NCBI GenBank assembly: GCA_030407085.1
Contig: CM059582.1
Coordinates: 212,433,001-212,497,000, forward strand
Direction: 5' to 3'
Length of the DNA: 64,000 nt
DNA from: Trichopria drosophilae
Lineage: Eukaryota; Arthropoda; Insecta; Hymenoptera; Diapriidae
The translations under genes were made by a program, and so were the position numbers. Position 1 is the stretch's first letter; every line of letters starts with the position of its first letter. Of this stretch, positions 11,139-23,422 are shown one piece after another. The notes beneath the pieces are model-generated. The model did not search any database. It was given only the letters and a program-made list of their open reading frames with translations, and was not told the DNA's origin.

Positions 11139-12720
11139 GCGCCTGGGTCGTCCACGCAAGACGTCAGCGCCGCACGTCTCCTTTTCGCCGGCGCACCCGT
11201 GCGGAAGACGTCCCGGTCTTCGACCCCGAAGAGTCTAGCTGCTACACTGGTACCTCTGTTGTTGAGGGCCCCCCCCCCACCTTTATCTATATTTTTTTTT
11301 GTGTGTATGGGTCAATGGATGTCAAACTGTTTATTGTCTTATTAATTATGCTTTCAATCTGTTAGTAGGCTATATCGTTGGGATAAAAGAGGAAAAGGTT
11401 GTCCCAACTCTTAAAGTAGACCCAACTAATGTAGGGTAATCCCCTTCTGTTACAGGTACCAACCAGCAACATGGTGAAAATGGCAGAAAGGAGGAAAAGG
11501 ACACGTTGGGTGAGGGTGCCCTGCCAGGTCACCCTCGTCCACTCCGGGGAGCCACCGGGTCGCAGCCACCGACGCCGGAGCCAGCAACCGCAGTGCCGCC
11601 ACTCACCCCGGCGGAATTCCCATCGCTGCCGACCATCTGCCCCTGCCCCAGCAGGCGGAGGCCGGGCGGGTGGCGTTCGCGCGGCCAACCCATGACAACC
11701 CGATTCCCCCGTGCCACGCCGGCCTGAAACCCCTGCAGTTGGGGACGGCGTCAGAGGAGTCGGAAGATCCGTCGGGACAACAGCGCCTACGCCGCCCCCA
11801 TGAGGCCTCCGGACAGCTACCGCCCCCGGACAGCTACCGCCCCCGGACACGGACCCCTCCTCACCGGAGGAGATGGAAGAGGAAGGAGACGGTGCCGCGC
11901 AACCGCCAACCGGCGGCCAACCATCGATCGGGCAACCGGGGGAGAGTCTCCTCGTTCGTCCCCTGCCCCTTCTCTCCCCTCCCAGTCGCTGGTCCCAATC
12001 GAGGATTTTTGCGCCTTGGTCTGGGAGGAGGAACGGAGGGGTCGTCGGGGGCAGTTCTTGAGGGGACCCCCCGAGGTGCCAAACCCGCAACCGTGGACCC
12101 CCCCGCCGGCGCGGGAATATGCTTGGGCCCATCCGTCGCAGCCGCGCCCCCTCTCCCCCCTCCGAATCGTGATGGCCGAGCCCCCCCCCCCCGGAAACAC
12201 CACCGACCGGCAACACCACAATAGCGGAGCCGGTGTGCGGGGAACCCCGCCGGGTTGGCGCTTCCCGCCGTCGTCGACGACGCCGACGAACCCGCAGGGG
12301 GAACCGCACCCGGCCGCTCCACGGGGTAGCGCATCGCGACCCCTCGCGACAACATGGGGTCAGCCTGCCGCAGCGACCGGATTCCCCGGTCACAATAGAT
12401 ATCGCCCCCGACCGGCGGTACTGATACGAGTGGTGTCGGTACCCCCCGGGAGGGCGGTCGCGGTGACGCTGCCGCCACCTCTGATGGCCCTACCACCCCC
12501 CCCCCCCTCATGGCACCGCTAGTTCCGGTAGCGGCTCTCGGGGGACGTACCCCAGCCAGGGCCGGCCCGGGACCGTTACGGGTCACCCCCGCCGAGCGCC
12601 GCTGCTGGAATTGTGGCCAGCGAGGTCACCCGGCGCATAGTTGTTATCGGCTACTACAGGGGGGAAGGAGGTCTCGCGAAGAAGGGGGCCGTGAACCCCA
12701 ATAGCTGGAGGCACCCGGCC
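11139..12720 (+). other. GC-rich, Pro/Arg-rich gag-like remnant
   Basis: Several frames on both strands are open at once because the DNA is GC-rich and stop codons are rare; most of those ORFs are meaningless. The one recognisable signal is the zinc knuckle at its 3' end. It may be gag of a second, related element fused to the broken copy upstream. Confidence 0.5.
12510..12704 (+). pseudogene. gag C-terminal fragment with one zinc knuckle
   Basis: A 64-codon open tail contains CWNCGQRGHPAHSC, a perfect CX2CX4HX4C nucleic-acid-binding knuckle, after a Pro/Gly/Arg-rich stretch. Such knuckles sit near the C-terminus of retrotransposon Gag proteins. The upstream part of the frame is Pro-rich and unrecognisable, and the annotated start is only the first in-frame Met. 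It is probably part of a decayed gag. Confidence 0.55.
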
Positions 12721-14140
12721 CGGGAGCAGGTAGTGGAGCCTCCTCCTCCCCATCCCGGTATCAGGGACGTGCCGGTGTCGTGTGCGTGACCTGCTGTCCC
12801 TTACGATGATGTTGTCCTTTGCGAATTATTGTTACCCTCGGCTATGCACATGCCGGAGTGCAAATTGATTAGCATTTAGTAGTATAAGTTAGTTAGTTAA
12901 AGTCAAGTCGCGCTAAATCGTGTAGACTGCGAGATTAGTTTAAATACGGCTCGGAGTCGTGCTGTTTTTGCTGCTAAACCGCGCAGTTAATTAGTGAGTT
13001 CGTCCTTCGGGAGACATCACGCAATCCGGATCGATAGATTTAAAGTACGCTCCCATCGTAGGTTTTAGTGGTCCGTCGCGAAGCCGCCGACCTAAGTACT
13101 TCAGGGCACGTCGCAATAAGTCGCCAATTCGGGGCTTAGTATGTTAAAGTTCAAGGCGAGTTGAGTCTTCCTCGCCGTCGCGTCGTCCCGTTGCGATTCA
13201 GTTGGCCCCGAATACCAAAGAAACCTCCCTACCCCCCCCCCCCCCCCCCCCCCCCCAGAACCCGAACTTCGACATATGACATACAGTACCCAAGGGGTAC
13301 TGGCGTCAGGCCCGGGGTTTTGTGACGAAACCCGTCACAGATCGGCACGCTGGCCGAACCTCGCGCCATCTATTGAGGCCGGGCGTAACCCCGACACGAA
13401 GTCCGCCCCTTCCGGAGGAGGAACGGGTTTTTTACCGGAACGCGCCTCCACTCGTCCTCCCCCCCTGGTCGTGCCGTAGTGCGCCTCGAGCGTTCCCGAG
13501 TAACGGGCCTCGGCCACCGCCGCCGACCTCTCTCTATCTCTCCCTATCGCTCTCTCTCACAACGGCGACAGCTAGCCCGAGACGAGACGGGGTACCACCA
13601 CGAAGACCCCGAGGACGGTGCTCGTCATAACCCCGACGAGTACGTCCCCCAGATAGGACCCCCGGACGTACCCCTCTCTCGCGCCGGTCGCTCGAGCGCG
13701 CACGGGCAGGCTCGACGGCACACCGCCGCAGAAGAAACAAGAGGACAGTCAGTATGCATGAGGCTAGCAATAGTACCCTACGCTTGTGCGCGCCACGCGA
13801 AACGAAAGTTGAAGTCGGAAAGCCGAAAGTGAAGACGGAAAAGTTTGGAGAATAGTTGGACGGAAACTGAGGGGTGCCCTCATCGCCGTTTCAGCCGGGT
13901 GGATCCTGGTCACCGCCCCGAACCCCCCAGGAACCCAGGGAGGACTAGAGGAGCCATCCATCATCGCAGTGAGTAGCTTTTTGGTTTTTTTATTAATACC
14001 CCCTAGACCCCTCGCGAGTGACTAGCTTTGTGTCGTTCTCGGTCATTTCGCGAAGAAGTTCAGCCGTCGCGAGATTTGAACCCGCGTCCCCGTCCCCCTT
14101 TTTTTGTGTCGTAAGAAAATAAGAATTCGGCCTCGACCAT
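12721..14140. other. GC-rich non-coding part of the gypsy-like region, possible LTR
   Basis: No motif-bearing frame. It holds a run of about 28 C at 13229-13256 and a CT-rich tract near 13530-13560. A stretch from about 12828 onward could be an LTR or leader (a TTTAAATAC box near 12940), but no second copy exists in the window to prove it. A T-arm-like minus-strand hairpin (14069-14085) recalls a tRNA B box. Confidence 0.4.
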
Positions 14141-14266
14141 TTCGGACCGAGATTACAAATGTTTGAAATGGAAAAATCTATTTAGATTTTCCCACCAGGG
14201 TATTTAAAATTGATGTATCTCTGAACAGCGACATTTGTAATCTCGAGAACGATGCGAATAAAGTAT

Positions 14267-14660
14267 AATTGAACGATCAAACGAACTTACCTGTAAGTGA
14301 AGTTCGATCGTAATTATACGAAGAGCCTCGTTCGAAGAGATTACACTCCCACCTTAGGAAAAGTTTTCTCTATTTCCTGTTACCCAACCCTTCTTTTGTT
14401 ATAATTAGCAATTTTAAATACATTCTAAAAATATGAAGCGCGGAACGCGATAGCCACGGACGAGTGGCGTCGCGAGTGGCGCCGCCAACCGAGCATCGGA
14501 ACGGATATAGGTCCATTTCTTTTTTGTATCTAGTAACTCTAAAACGTTGTGACTTCTGGTGGGCAATGGGGCTACTACATTTGTAATCTCTTCGAACGAG
14601 GCTCTTCGTATAATTACGATCGAACTTCACTTGCAGGTAAGTTCGTTTGATCGTTCAATT
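14267..14660. mobile_element. Element with 79-bp inverted repeats
   Basis: The arms 14267-14345 and 14582-14660 are near-perfect reverse complements, starting AATTGAACGATCAAACGAAC. The ~236-bp centre is unrelated and contains a small GC-rich patch. Further short inverted copies of GAGATTACAAATGT lie at about 14150 and 14231. No transposase and no clear target duplication are visible. Confidence 0.75.
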
Positions 14661-15346
14661 CTCTTTAGACATGTCTAACAATGCATTTTTCTATTTCTAT
14701 TTGAACATTTTTTATTTATTTCTATTGAACCTGAAACTGTCCAATTTGTTATCAGTGGTAATTTGTTATCATAAGTTAGAAATCGCACAGATGCTTGATT
14801 TCTAACCAAATTGTTTTAACTGTTTACAATTATACTAGTTATACCAGATCTACGTATTTATTATTCCTCAATTTGATTAATATTATCGACTAATACTCTA
14901 GGGTTTACATCTAAAAACGAATTAATATCTATCTACAGGGTTTGTATAAAGAGCATTCTATTTCAAATCGTTTCACTAACAACAGATGATCAGAAAATGA
15001 GCGTTTTTTAAGCAAGTTTTATATATTCTAAATTTTATGTATTCTATAGACTATATAAACAAAATTATAAATATTAAACTCTGTTTCGACATAGTTTGTA
15101 AGATATGAACAATTTCATTTTTTTTTACAGAGGAACGTTTTGAAACAGAACGCCACATAAACTCTGTTAACAGCATCATATGGTTGCATTTCAAATTTAA
15201 ATTTTTGTTCAAAAGTCCACTGCTGTGTAATTTCTTACTTTTATTTTATTGCGTGGCACAAACCAATAATCACGAGTAAATCGTATATACTATTTGTACG
15301 ATTTTAGATCAATTTTATCTCCGGTTTATAATATTTTATATTACAG

Positions 15347-16124
15347 AGAATGACATTGATAGGGAGGCTTTTAAATGTTTACGCGAAAGCGACATAGAAC
15401 ATCTCATCCCGAAAATTGGTGCAGGCAGTAAATTTTTAATGCGATGGAATAATGATAAAGAGAAAGACGCATAAGACTCTTCTTTTTTCGAATAATTTAC
15501 AAAAACAAGTAGAAACTATTTACCTTCGGATTTTTTAGAAAATATGTTTATTAATATGATTTCGGATATATGAAATAGTTCACATAATATTGATATCTTT
15601 GTTAAACTTTCTCTAATTCAAAATATGCTTTTTGATATTCTACACAACGTATGTTTTTGTATTTTCAGATTATAATAGACTTTACAACAAATGACGTTGT
15701 GGAAAATACCGCATCCATAACAAGTATATGTAATGAATAATTATTATACCTTATCATAAAAGAATTACGCATAACATATTGGCATCAATTTGTAAAAAGA
15801 TATAAAAAAGAAAGATTCCTATTTTAATTATTTTGTATAGATTGTGCCACAGGTAGTGAACATGTACTGGAGTATGAAGAGCTAGAACTTGTACCTCTTG
15901 AAGTAAAAAATTGTGAAACTCATCAAAATACAAATTCGGTAAAAGAATCCGTGTCTTCAGCAACTCCAATCTTCATCTAATGAGATTCGTGAAATTTTAA
16001 AACAAACGCCTCAAAGCATTGGGATTTTAAGTCCAGGTACCAGGTACGGCCTTTAGTAACAATGCTCGGATACAATTGGCTAACGCTATAATAAGTGTAG
16101 AAATCAGCAAATCAAAAGATTATA
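15347..16124 (+). pseudogene. Fragment of a CMC-element companion gene (SAM domain part)
   Basis: An exon from 15347 (after ATTACAG) encodes ENDIDREAFKCLRESDIEHL, then PKIGAGSKFL, the C-terminal half of a SAM (sterile alpha motif) domain. A second segment from 15841 (after TGTATAG) encodes an ELELVPLE stretch and, after a frame change, EIREILKQTPQSIGILSPG. A third (to about 16124, at a GTAAGTG donor) reads NNARIQLANAIISVEISKS. This order resembles the multi-exon accessory protein of insect CMC (CACTA/EnSpm-like) elements. Stops and frame changes, and the absence of downstream exons nearby, mark it as a relic separate from the large CMC element at 29.2-47.8 kb. Confidence 0.5.
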
Positions 16125-17599
16125 AGTAAGTGTATACATATATTTTATTAGAAGAAACATTTACAACTTTAATTATATATTCATAATTTCCTATTAATAA
16201 AAATACAGTATGGAATTCACCGCGCACGAATAACACCGACACTGACAATAACAAAACGTCGTTTTTCAGAATCAAGAGGAGCGGGAGCTCCTCGCGCCAA
16301 GTTCTTATCAAACGCCCTAACCCATGTAATAACTGTATATGTATATATAGCGCGCGGCGACCGCTACTGTTTACAGCTCACATAGCCTTAGTGCATGTGC
16401 ACTCAACATACTTTTCGTTTCCGTACTTTTCTGAGTAATATTTCAAAAATTTGGTTATGGCCAATATTTTTTATTTTTTCTTATCTTTAATTTAAGCCTA
16501 GTCCGATTAAAATCGGTTCAGTAGGTCCTGAGATATGAATTATCAATTTTATCGGTCCTGTTACATTCTAACGAAAATCGTAACTAGGTCATGCCATGAA
16601 ACGCCGGGTTTTCTCCATCGATAAAAATAGAAGAGATAACAAAGAAACAAAGACGTTTTCTACAAGAAAAATATTAGGGCACAAAACTAAAAAGAACATT
16701 AATAATGAACATTAAGTGAACCTAGTGATTAGTGAATAGCGTTAAGAACTAGATCATAAACTTAAGTTAAGAATAAAAATGAAATATGATTAAATAATAC
16801 TCAAAAACAATAATTAATTTTTGTTTCAAATTAAACCAAACTATTAAGTGTTTGGACTTTTTTTAACGATAATTTAAAACCTAATCAAATGAAGTTAATT
16901 AAATTTCATTTTTTAATTTATACAATAAATTAGAAATTAGTTTTTAGATGCCTTTGGTCGAACAGAGAAGCCGCCCAATGCACACACGATACTTGAGAGA
17001 TTTATGGCCTACCCAATAAAACTACTGCACTCGGTGGAAATTCATTTTTAACGAATAGGAAAATTTAAAAAATAGACTTCCGCTAGAAAACTCTTGCCGC
17101 CAAAAGTTTTTAACCAATAAGATATGTATTTCCTATCTCATCTTCTCTTTTCGTCCAACGCATGCAAGTATACGTAAAAATTCTGTATAAATTCAGCCTC
17201 CTCGAACCAGATCTTTACTGCACTTTAAACGCTACTCAGCGGTTGAGGGGCAGTGACGACTTTAAACGCTAACCAGCGGTTGAGGTCGTTCCTAAACAAC
17301 CCTAAATATTCCTTTTCCCGTAAAACAAGTAAGTGAAAAAAGAAATAAAATATATATGGGGCATTCTCTGTCAAGTCGGACACCCGCCTCTTCCAAAATT
17401 CTATGTGATCAAAAAAATTGATATTGGGCTTAAAATTTAGCTTAACATGTATACTTTTGTTTGCCGAGCGGCGATCGATGATTTAAAAAATGGCGGACCC
17501 AAAAATGACGCCCAGAAAGGCGAGATCTAAATGAAATAATATTAAACCTTTGAGCTACACGTTTTTCTAGTGACTGAAAACACTTGCAATTTGTTGTAT
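16125..17599. other. No gene seen; short tandem repeat near 17.22 kb
   Basis: AT-rich and non-coding as far as I can tell. Near 17224-17285 the motif CTTTAAACGCTAMYCAGCGG occurs twice in tandem. Confidence 0.4.
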
Positions 17600-18000
17600 A
17601 GGGGTCTTGTTGGTCGCTGATTACGAATCTGATGTCAAATTTTCAAAATTCAAAATGGCGGATCCAAGATGGCGGACGAAATTCGTGAAAAGTTACTTGA
17701 TCGAGAAGAAATTGGGTAATCGGGGGTTTTCGGGATCGTTGATCACAGATACGATGGCAGATTTTTATAATTCAAAATGGCGGATCCAAGATGGCGAATC
17801 AAATTCGTTAAAAGCTACTGGATCGAGAACATTTTGGGTACTGGGGGGTTTTGGGGATCGCTGATTACGAATCCGATGACAAATTTTCAAAATTCAATAC
17901 GGCGGATCCAAGATGGCGAAACAAAATTCGTAAAAAGCTACTGGATCGAGAAAATTTTGGGTACTGGGGGATTTTCGAAATCAGCATTTCCACAAACCTC
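17600..18000. repeat. Three inverted-orientation units of the ~121-bp repeat
   Basis: TTCAAAATGGCGGATCCAAG-type cores lie near 17650, 17775 and 17895, about 120 bp apart, with CGCTGATTACGAATC between them. This is the reverse complement of the array at 7.7-8.3 kb. The ORFs at 17607-18103 are repeat artefacts. Confidence 0.85.
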
Positions 18001-18249
18001 CGAATATGAATTATTATATCGTATGTTAACTATATTACGAGGTAATGAGTTTTTTCTAAAAAAACGTCCAATTTTTACGTGTTTGTTTCTTTATTTTATA
18101 TAAATAACGATTAATTTATTAATATACGCTAATTTACCCTGTGCTGGAAAGTATACTATGTCATTAGAAAGCAAACAGACCGACTTCAAGAGGTGAAATA
18201 CTCGTTAAAATAATTAAAAATGGGGAAGTCAAAGGTGGTAAGAATACTT

Positions 18250-18600
18250 ACCATTATGGCGGAAAGTTCTTTTTTTCACCATTTTCTTCATAATAATATG
18301 CTGGCAGTGGGATTGGACACTCGTCATTGACAATGTGAAACGCACGACTTGCATTTTATACAATAAATGCATAATTTTCTGAAAATTGTAACGAGACTAT
18401 CTGAACATTCTTCAACTGTAGGACAGTTTTCGAATTCATGTAAGTAGCAATCGACACTTGGGTTTTATAGGTAAATTGTTGCAAGCAAATAGTATAGTTC
18501 CGTAATACTAGTCCTGAATGTTCCGTATTGTTTTTTATATTTATTGTATTTATTTCTAGAATACAATTTTCATGAATCATACATACAACAAGTAATTTTC
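18250..18600 (-). pseudogene. Internally deleted relative of the 19.6-kb transposase
   Basis: Read on the minus strand it encodes IHENCILEINTINIKNNTEH and SGLVLRNYTICLQQFT, then skips directly to FSENYAFIV, a stop, and NASRAFHIVNDEC and YYYEENGE. The same segments, in the same order, occur in the plus-strand gene at 19.6-21.4 kb, where about 230 codons separate them. It is therefore a deletion derivative, carries at least one stop and is not functional. Confidence 0.75.
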
Positions 18601-19639
18601 GAGTAGTAGTTTAAGGAGGCTCTCTCGCGAAATGAAATACGACAGTTTTCGCTAATTTTATAATATGTCATACTTAAAGTAGTAATCTTTGTACTGATAA
18701 AATTTCAGGTGGGGTTATCGAACTATTTTCGTTAAAAAATATACTCAGTTATAGAATTATTAATGTCTTTACAAAATCTCGACAGAAGTTTACAAAAAAC
18801 TAAATACTTATTACTGATATTACTAGAAATCGAAATATTTCTTAATTTTACTACGTTATCGAATTATTTTAAGAAACATTCAAAGCGAAATTATAAAAAT
18901 GTTATATTTAACCTCAGTAAAACTCATTTGTCGTTTATAAAAGAAACAGAATATGGTTCAAACAAGATATTTTACTGTATTGAAAGAATTATTTTAATGT
19001 AAACGTAATTATTGATTTAAATATTAACATTCGAAGTTAAAAAATCTTCAGAATATATACTTTCATTATGCCCCTACAATTAGCGTCCTAAAATTTCGGC
19101 ACTGGTGCAAATGCGCCTCCTTAACTAATATATGAATATTAACATTGCATTCGTTATAGTTGAGGTACAAAATATCAAAATGTATTAAATGAATAGTATT
19201 TATTTCCGAATGTAGCATTTAAATCATATCTGTCCTCAACTTACTACCGAGAATAGTAATTTTTCATAATTGTTTTAGGATAATTTGTTATACAATTTCT
19301 TTCACTGTATGGTTATCAAAAAAGTTAAGAAGCCTTTGGCATGTGCGATTTTCTTCCCGTGTTGTAAGAGACACCTCCGTCAGGCGCTCCGCGATTCTTT
19401 TCTGTTTTCATAAGTGAAAAGTGTTTTATTTCGTACTTTAGGAAACCTGACTACACTAATGATATACTTACTGGATATTACGATAATTCTGATCGGTGAA
19501 TGACGTTGCCATTTATGTTCGAATACAGTTTTAAGGTAATTTTGTCCTGTACGAGTATAAATATACAAAATTAAGATAGATTAATGTTTATGTAGCCATT
19601 TTTTCATCAATTTTTTATTTCATTTGCAACGTTTGAAAA
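18601..19639. other. AT-rich spacer, nothing recognised
   Basis: It lies between two oppositely oriented relatives of one transposase family. Element ends may lie here, but I could not define terminal repeats by eye. Confidence 0.35.
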
Positions 19640-21390
19640 ATGACAGACAACGTACGTTCCGATAGATGCTGCAATCCATTTCGAAAAACAGGGGAAAAAA
19701 GTCATATTGGAAAGAATTTAAGACGAGTTTCCACAAGTTTTCTAGAGCTTTATCCACACATTCCTGCTAATGCAAGAATTTGCAGTACTTGTAGATTAAA
19801 GGAAGTTATTGATGATAGAGTATCCACAAATCAAGAAAATGTGGATAATGAAAACTTCGAAATACAATATGCTGATAATCAATGTTCATATACTCAGTCA
19901 AGCGGTGAATCTTTAAAATCAGAGAGAGAAATAGAGTTAGAAGAATACCTATATGGATTGAAAGATAAATATAATAGTTTGAATGAAAATGATCCACTAA
20001 GAATAAGGATACTTAGTACTGCACCTCTATCTTGGAGTATTAGAAAAATTGCAACTGAATTCGGAACTTCAAAGCATATGGCGATGAAAGGGAAAGAACT
20101 GCGGAAATCAGGAGGTGTTCTAGCGGAAACGACAAGAAAGGCTGGTAAAAGCTTACCTCTATCAACAGTTGAGAGTATTAAAGAATTTTATACTAATGAT
20201 CTTAATAGCAGAATTATGCCAGGAAAGAAGGATGTTGTTTCAGTAAAAAGTAATGGAAAGCGGACCTTACTTCAAAAACGTCTAATGCTTTTAGGTTTGA
20301 GTGACTTGTATCTTAACTATAGACAATGCAATGCTAATATTGAAGTAGGATTCAGCACATTCGCTAAACTGAGACCAAAAAATTGCGTGTTAGCTGGAGC
20401 ATCGGGAACTCATACGGTTTGTGTATGTACAATTCATGAAAATTGTAACCTAATGATAAAGGCAATAAATTTGGAAAACATTACGCAACAATCAGACACA
20501 GTATTACGGAACTACACTGATTGTTTACAACAATTTACATGTACAAATGCGAGTGATGATTGCCGCCTAGGCGAATGCGATAACTGTCCAACCATTGTAG
20601 AATTTTCAGAAACTCTCCTTACAATTTTAGATAATGCTCATATCCATGATATACAGTTTAGTGTATGGGAATCGACCGACAGATGTACGTTACGGACAGA
20701 AGTACTTCCCACATACGATTTTGTTCAAAAACTGTGTGAAAAATTGATTGTCCTCAAGCCACATTCATTCATTGCAAAGCAGCAATCTCTATATTTTGAA
20801 AACCGGAAGCAAAGTTTAGCGAAGATGAAGCACTTGTTTTGTGTGATTTTTCAGAAAATTACGCATTTATTGTGCAAAATGCAAGTCAAGCGTTTCATTT
20901 TGTTAATGACCAGTGCACAGTTCTCCCAGTAGTATACTATTATAAAGAAAATGGCGAAATAAAACACAAAAGTTTTTGTTTCTTATCTGATTGCTTGAAA
21001 CACGATACCGCAGCTATTTACACTATGCAAACCCTGTTGATTCCTGAAATACAAAATCATATCCGGGTCAAAAAAATCATATACTTCACAGATGGTGCAA
21101 AACAGCACTTTAAAAACAGATTTAATATGATTAATTTAGTCAACCATAAAAACGATTTTGGAATTATAGCCGAGTGGCACTTTTATGTAACAGCACACGG
21201 AAAAAATGTGTGCGATGGTATAGGAGCGACAATAAAAAAAGAAGCGGCACGTCACAGCCTTTTGGCAAAACCAAACCAAGCAATGATAACCTCACAAGAC
21301 CTTTTTAAATGGGCTAAAAATAATTTTAAAAACATTAGCGTAATATATTTCAGTAAAACTTCAGATCTGCTTCTCAGATTTGGGATATAA
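19640..21390 (+). pseudogene. DDE-like transposase of unassigned family, one frameshift
   Basis: The first frame (19640-20932) begins with a Cys-rich segment (RCCNPF...ARICSTCRLK), then a helix-turn-helix-like stretch (LSWSIRKIATEFGTSK), then a second Cys cluster (CVCTIHENC...CDNCP). Near 20815 the reading continues in the next frame (to 21390): LCDFSENYAF, YFTDGAKQHFKNRFN and AHGKNVCDGIGATIKKEAA. These give a plausible Asp, Asp, Glu catalytic series. I have the impression of similar proteins from aphids and cnidarians but cannot name the superfamily. Total length would be about 580 residues. The single frameshift makes it a pseudogene, or the remainder of an intron-bearing frame. An inverted, deleted relative lies 1 kb upstream. 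Confidence 0.6.
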
Positions 21391-21779
21391 CAGTCCCAAG
21401 ATTTCACGATCGAAAATTGTTCATCAGACGCTCAAATCATGCGACAGCCCTTTTACAGTGTCCACATAAAAAGGATGTCACTTGTGTGCCAACATGTATG
21501 TATATGGACCGGCTGAAACAGATCTTGCAATATGGCGGCCTGCACTCAGCTGATCAGCGGCGGCGCTTTACGTTCAGTACGAACATCTGCGAACAGCATT
21601 TTTGACGTTTGTATATTTATATTGTATAATTATAGAGATCTTGGAGAGGCTTGAAGCACCAACTTGTAATTTTGACAGCGGTCTGCTTCTAGTTTCCTTG
21701 CCAGTGAAGAAATTAAAATTTGTAGCTCCAGAAACTCTACAAAAACGTAAGTGAACTTTTCTCAATGTAATGTTGTAAT

Positions 21780-22240
21780 GATCTTGTAAGTGCAGTTTAT
21801 AATTTACAAAAGAATCTTCGTAGTTGATTGTTGGAAAGAAATTGAAAACGATTATAAAAAAGTGTAAACAACGGTATTAAGAATTTAAATAATTTGTCGT
21901 AATGTCATGTATCATGTACAGAGAGCAGCAAATGCTAGTGGTTTGTCTTTCCGACACAACTTGCTTGTGTCTAATAATATTTTGTTTTTAAAGACAAGTA
22001 GTCGAGTAGACAAGTAGTTCGTCTCCATACATTAGTGAGTTGTCTTCCAATATTAGCCAATTGTCCTGTGACACGAGCCAGTCATATTTAGACATTAATC
22101 ACTCGTGTCGGATGACGACTCACTAATGCGTCGAGACGAATTACTTGTTGTTTACACTTTTTTATAATCGTTTTCAATTCCTTTTCAGCAATCAACTACG
22201 AAGATTCTTTTGTAAATTATAAACTACACTTCTAAGATCA
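21780..22240. mobile_element. Foldback element with ~95-bp arms
   Basis: The left arm (GATCTTGTAAGTGCAGTTTA, then TTACAAAAGAATCTTCGTAG) recurs inverted from about 22145 to 22240 with a few changes. The ~250-bp centre contains further inverted pieces around CTCACTAATG. No coding capacity. Confidence 0.7.
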
Positions 22241-22599
22241 TTAGTATCATAGTTCATTCAGCTTCTATGTGTACACATTTTTAAGCATTTCTTGGCATTT
22301 TGAGTGGGAAAAGCACTAGAAATGTATTTGCGATATATGATAATTAATACATAAAGTATCTAATAATATACTTTATTGTTACAGTCGATTGTCGATGATA
22401 TAAAACAATTTAGATACGAAACAGTCCCTCTTGTTGTCTTCAATGCTCTTTACTGCGAATAATTATTCAAGTGTAGCTGGGGACAGCTTGACGATATTAG
22501 TGTGTTGACATCGGTTTTCTGACATCCTGGTTGTTGAAAAAGTAGACATTTTGTAGCTTCTGTAAATTTATTGATAAGTAAGTAAACATTTTTGAAATG

Positions 22600-23150
22600 T
22601 AATCTTCCAGTGATCTTGGGAGTACATTTTTTCATTTAGAAAAGAATCTCCGAAATTGACTTACAGGAGAAAGGAAAAAACTATTAGAGGCATGTGTTAC
22701 TTCTGATTATAGTATCAAGAATTTAAGGCTTTCCACGTAATGATATATTCTGCTATTATTTCAAGCTCCGAAGTTCTTCCATCTTTGTCTACTTGCATTT
22801 TTAAAAATATTCTGCTGTCATTTCAAGCATGAAGTGCACTTGTGATAAAATTATGATACACAACTATTCATAATGAAAGTGTCTCCTAATATATTTATTT
22901 TCTACATTCGAATTGTCAGGATTCCCATGACAGGGAATGCTATAAGAGGTACAAATAGATAATGCTGGAAGAACTTGGGAGCTCCAAATAATAGCAATAT
23001 ATCATATTAGGATAAAAGATTTAAATTCTTGGTACGATTGCTCACAGTTTCTTCTAATCAGTTTTCGATTTCCTTTCTTCCGTAAGTCAAGTACAGAGAT
23101 TCTATTGTAAATTAAGTATATAAAAATATACTCCAAAGATCACTGAACAT
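22600..23150. mobile_element. Second, diverged foldback element of the same kind
   Basis: The arm at 22600-22735 (containing AGAATCTCCGAAATTGACTT) recurs inverted at 23020-23150. Nested inside, GATATATTCTGCTATTATTT recurs inverted near 22990. A similar single arm lies at about 25430-25560. The family resembles the 21.8-22.2 kb element. Confidence 0.65.
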
Positions 23151-23422
23151 TACATTTGACAAATGATACTTACGTTTCAGTAATTTTTCAGGACCACCAA
23201 AAATTCAATTCTTTCCAGCAAGGATTTCATAGAAGTGCTGTCAAAACACCAAGTTCGCTAAGCTGTTCCCAGCTGCACTTCAGTAGTTTCTTATGATAAA
23301 GAACACCGAATCAATTGAGGTGGACTATTTCGTGTTAAACAGGACCTGCCAGTGGAACCATGGCTACGTATCAACAATCGAGTGCAATAGACATGTGTAT
23401 CGTTAGATGGTTTCTTTATTAA

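Noticed and set aside
11362..12586. Several ORFs of 130-340 codons on both strands
   Set aside because: They overlap in all frames in GC-rich DNA, are full of Pro/Arg/Gly and show no motif except the zinc knuckle at the 3' end.
14270..14300. U1 snRNA-like CTTACCTG
   Set aside because: Only the eight bases that complement a splice donor match; no U1 stem-loops or Sm site follow.
16120..16311. Minus-strand ORF with a helix-turn-helix look
   Set aside because: The similarity to transposase N-termini is weak and covers fewer than 40 residues.
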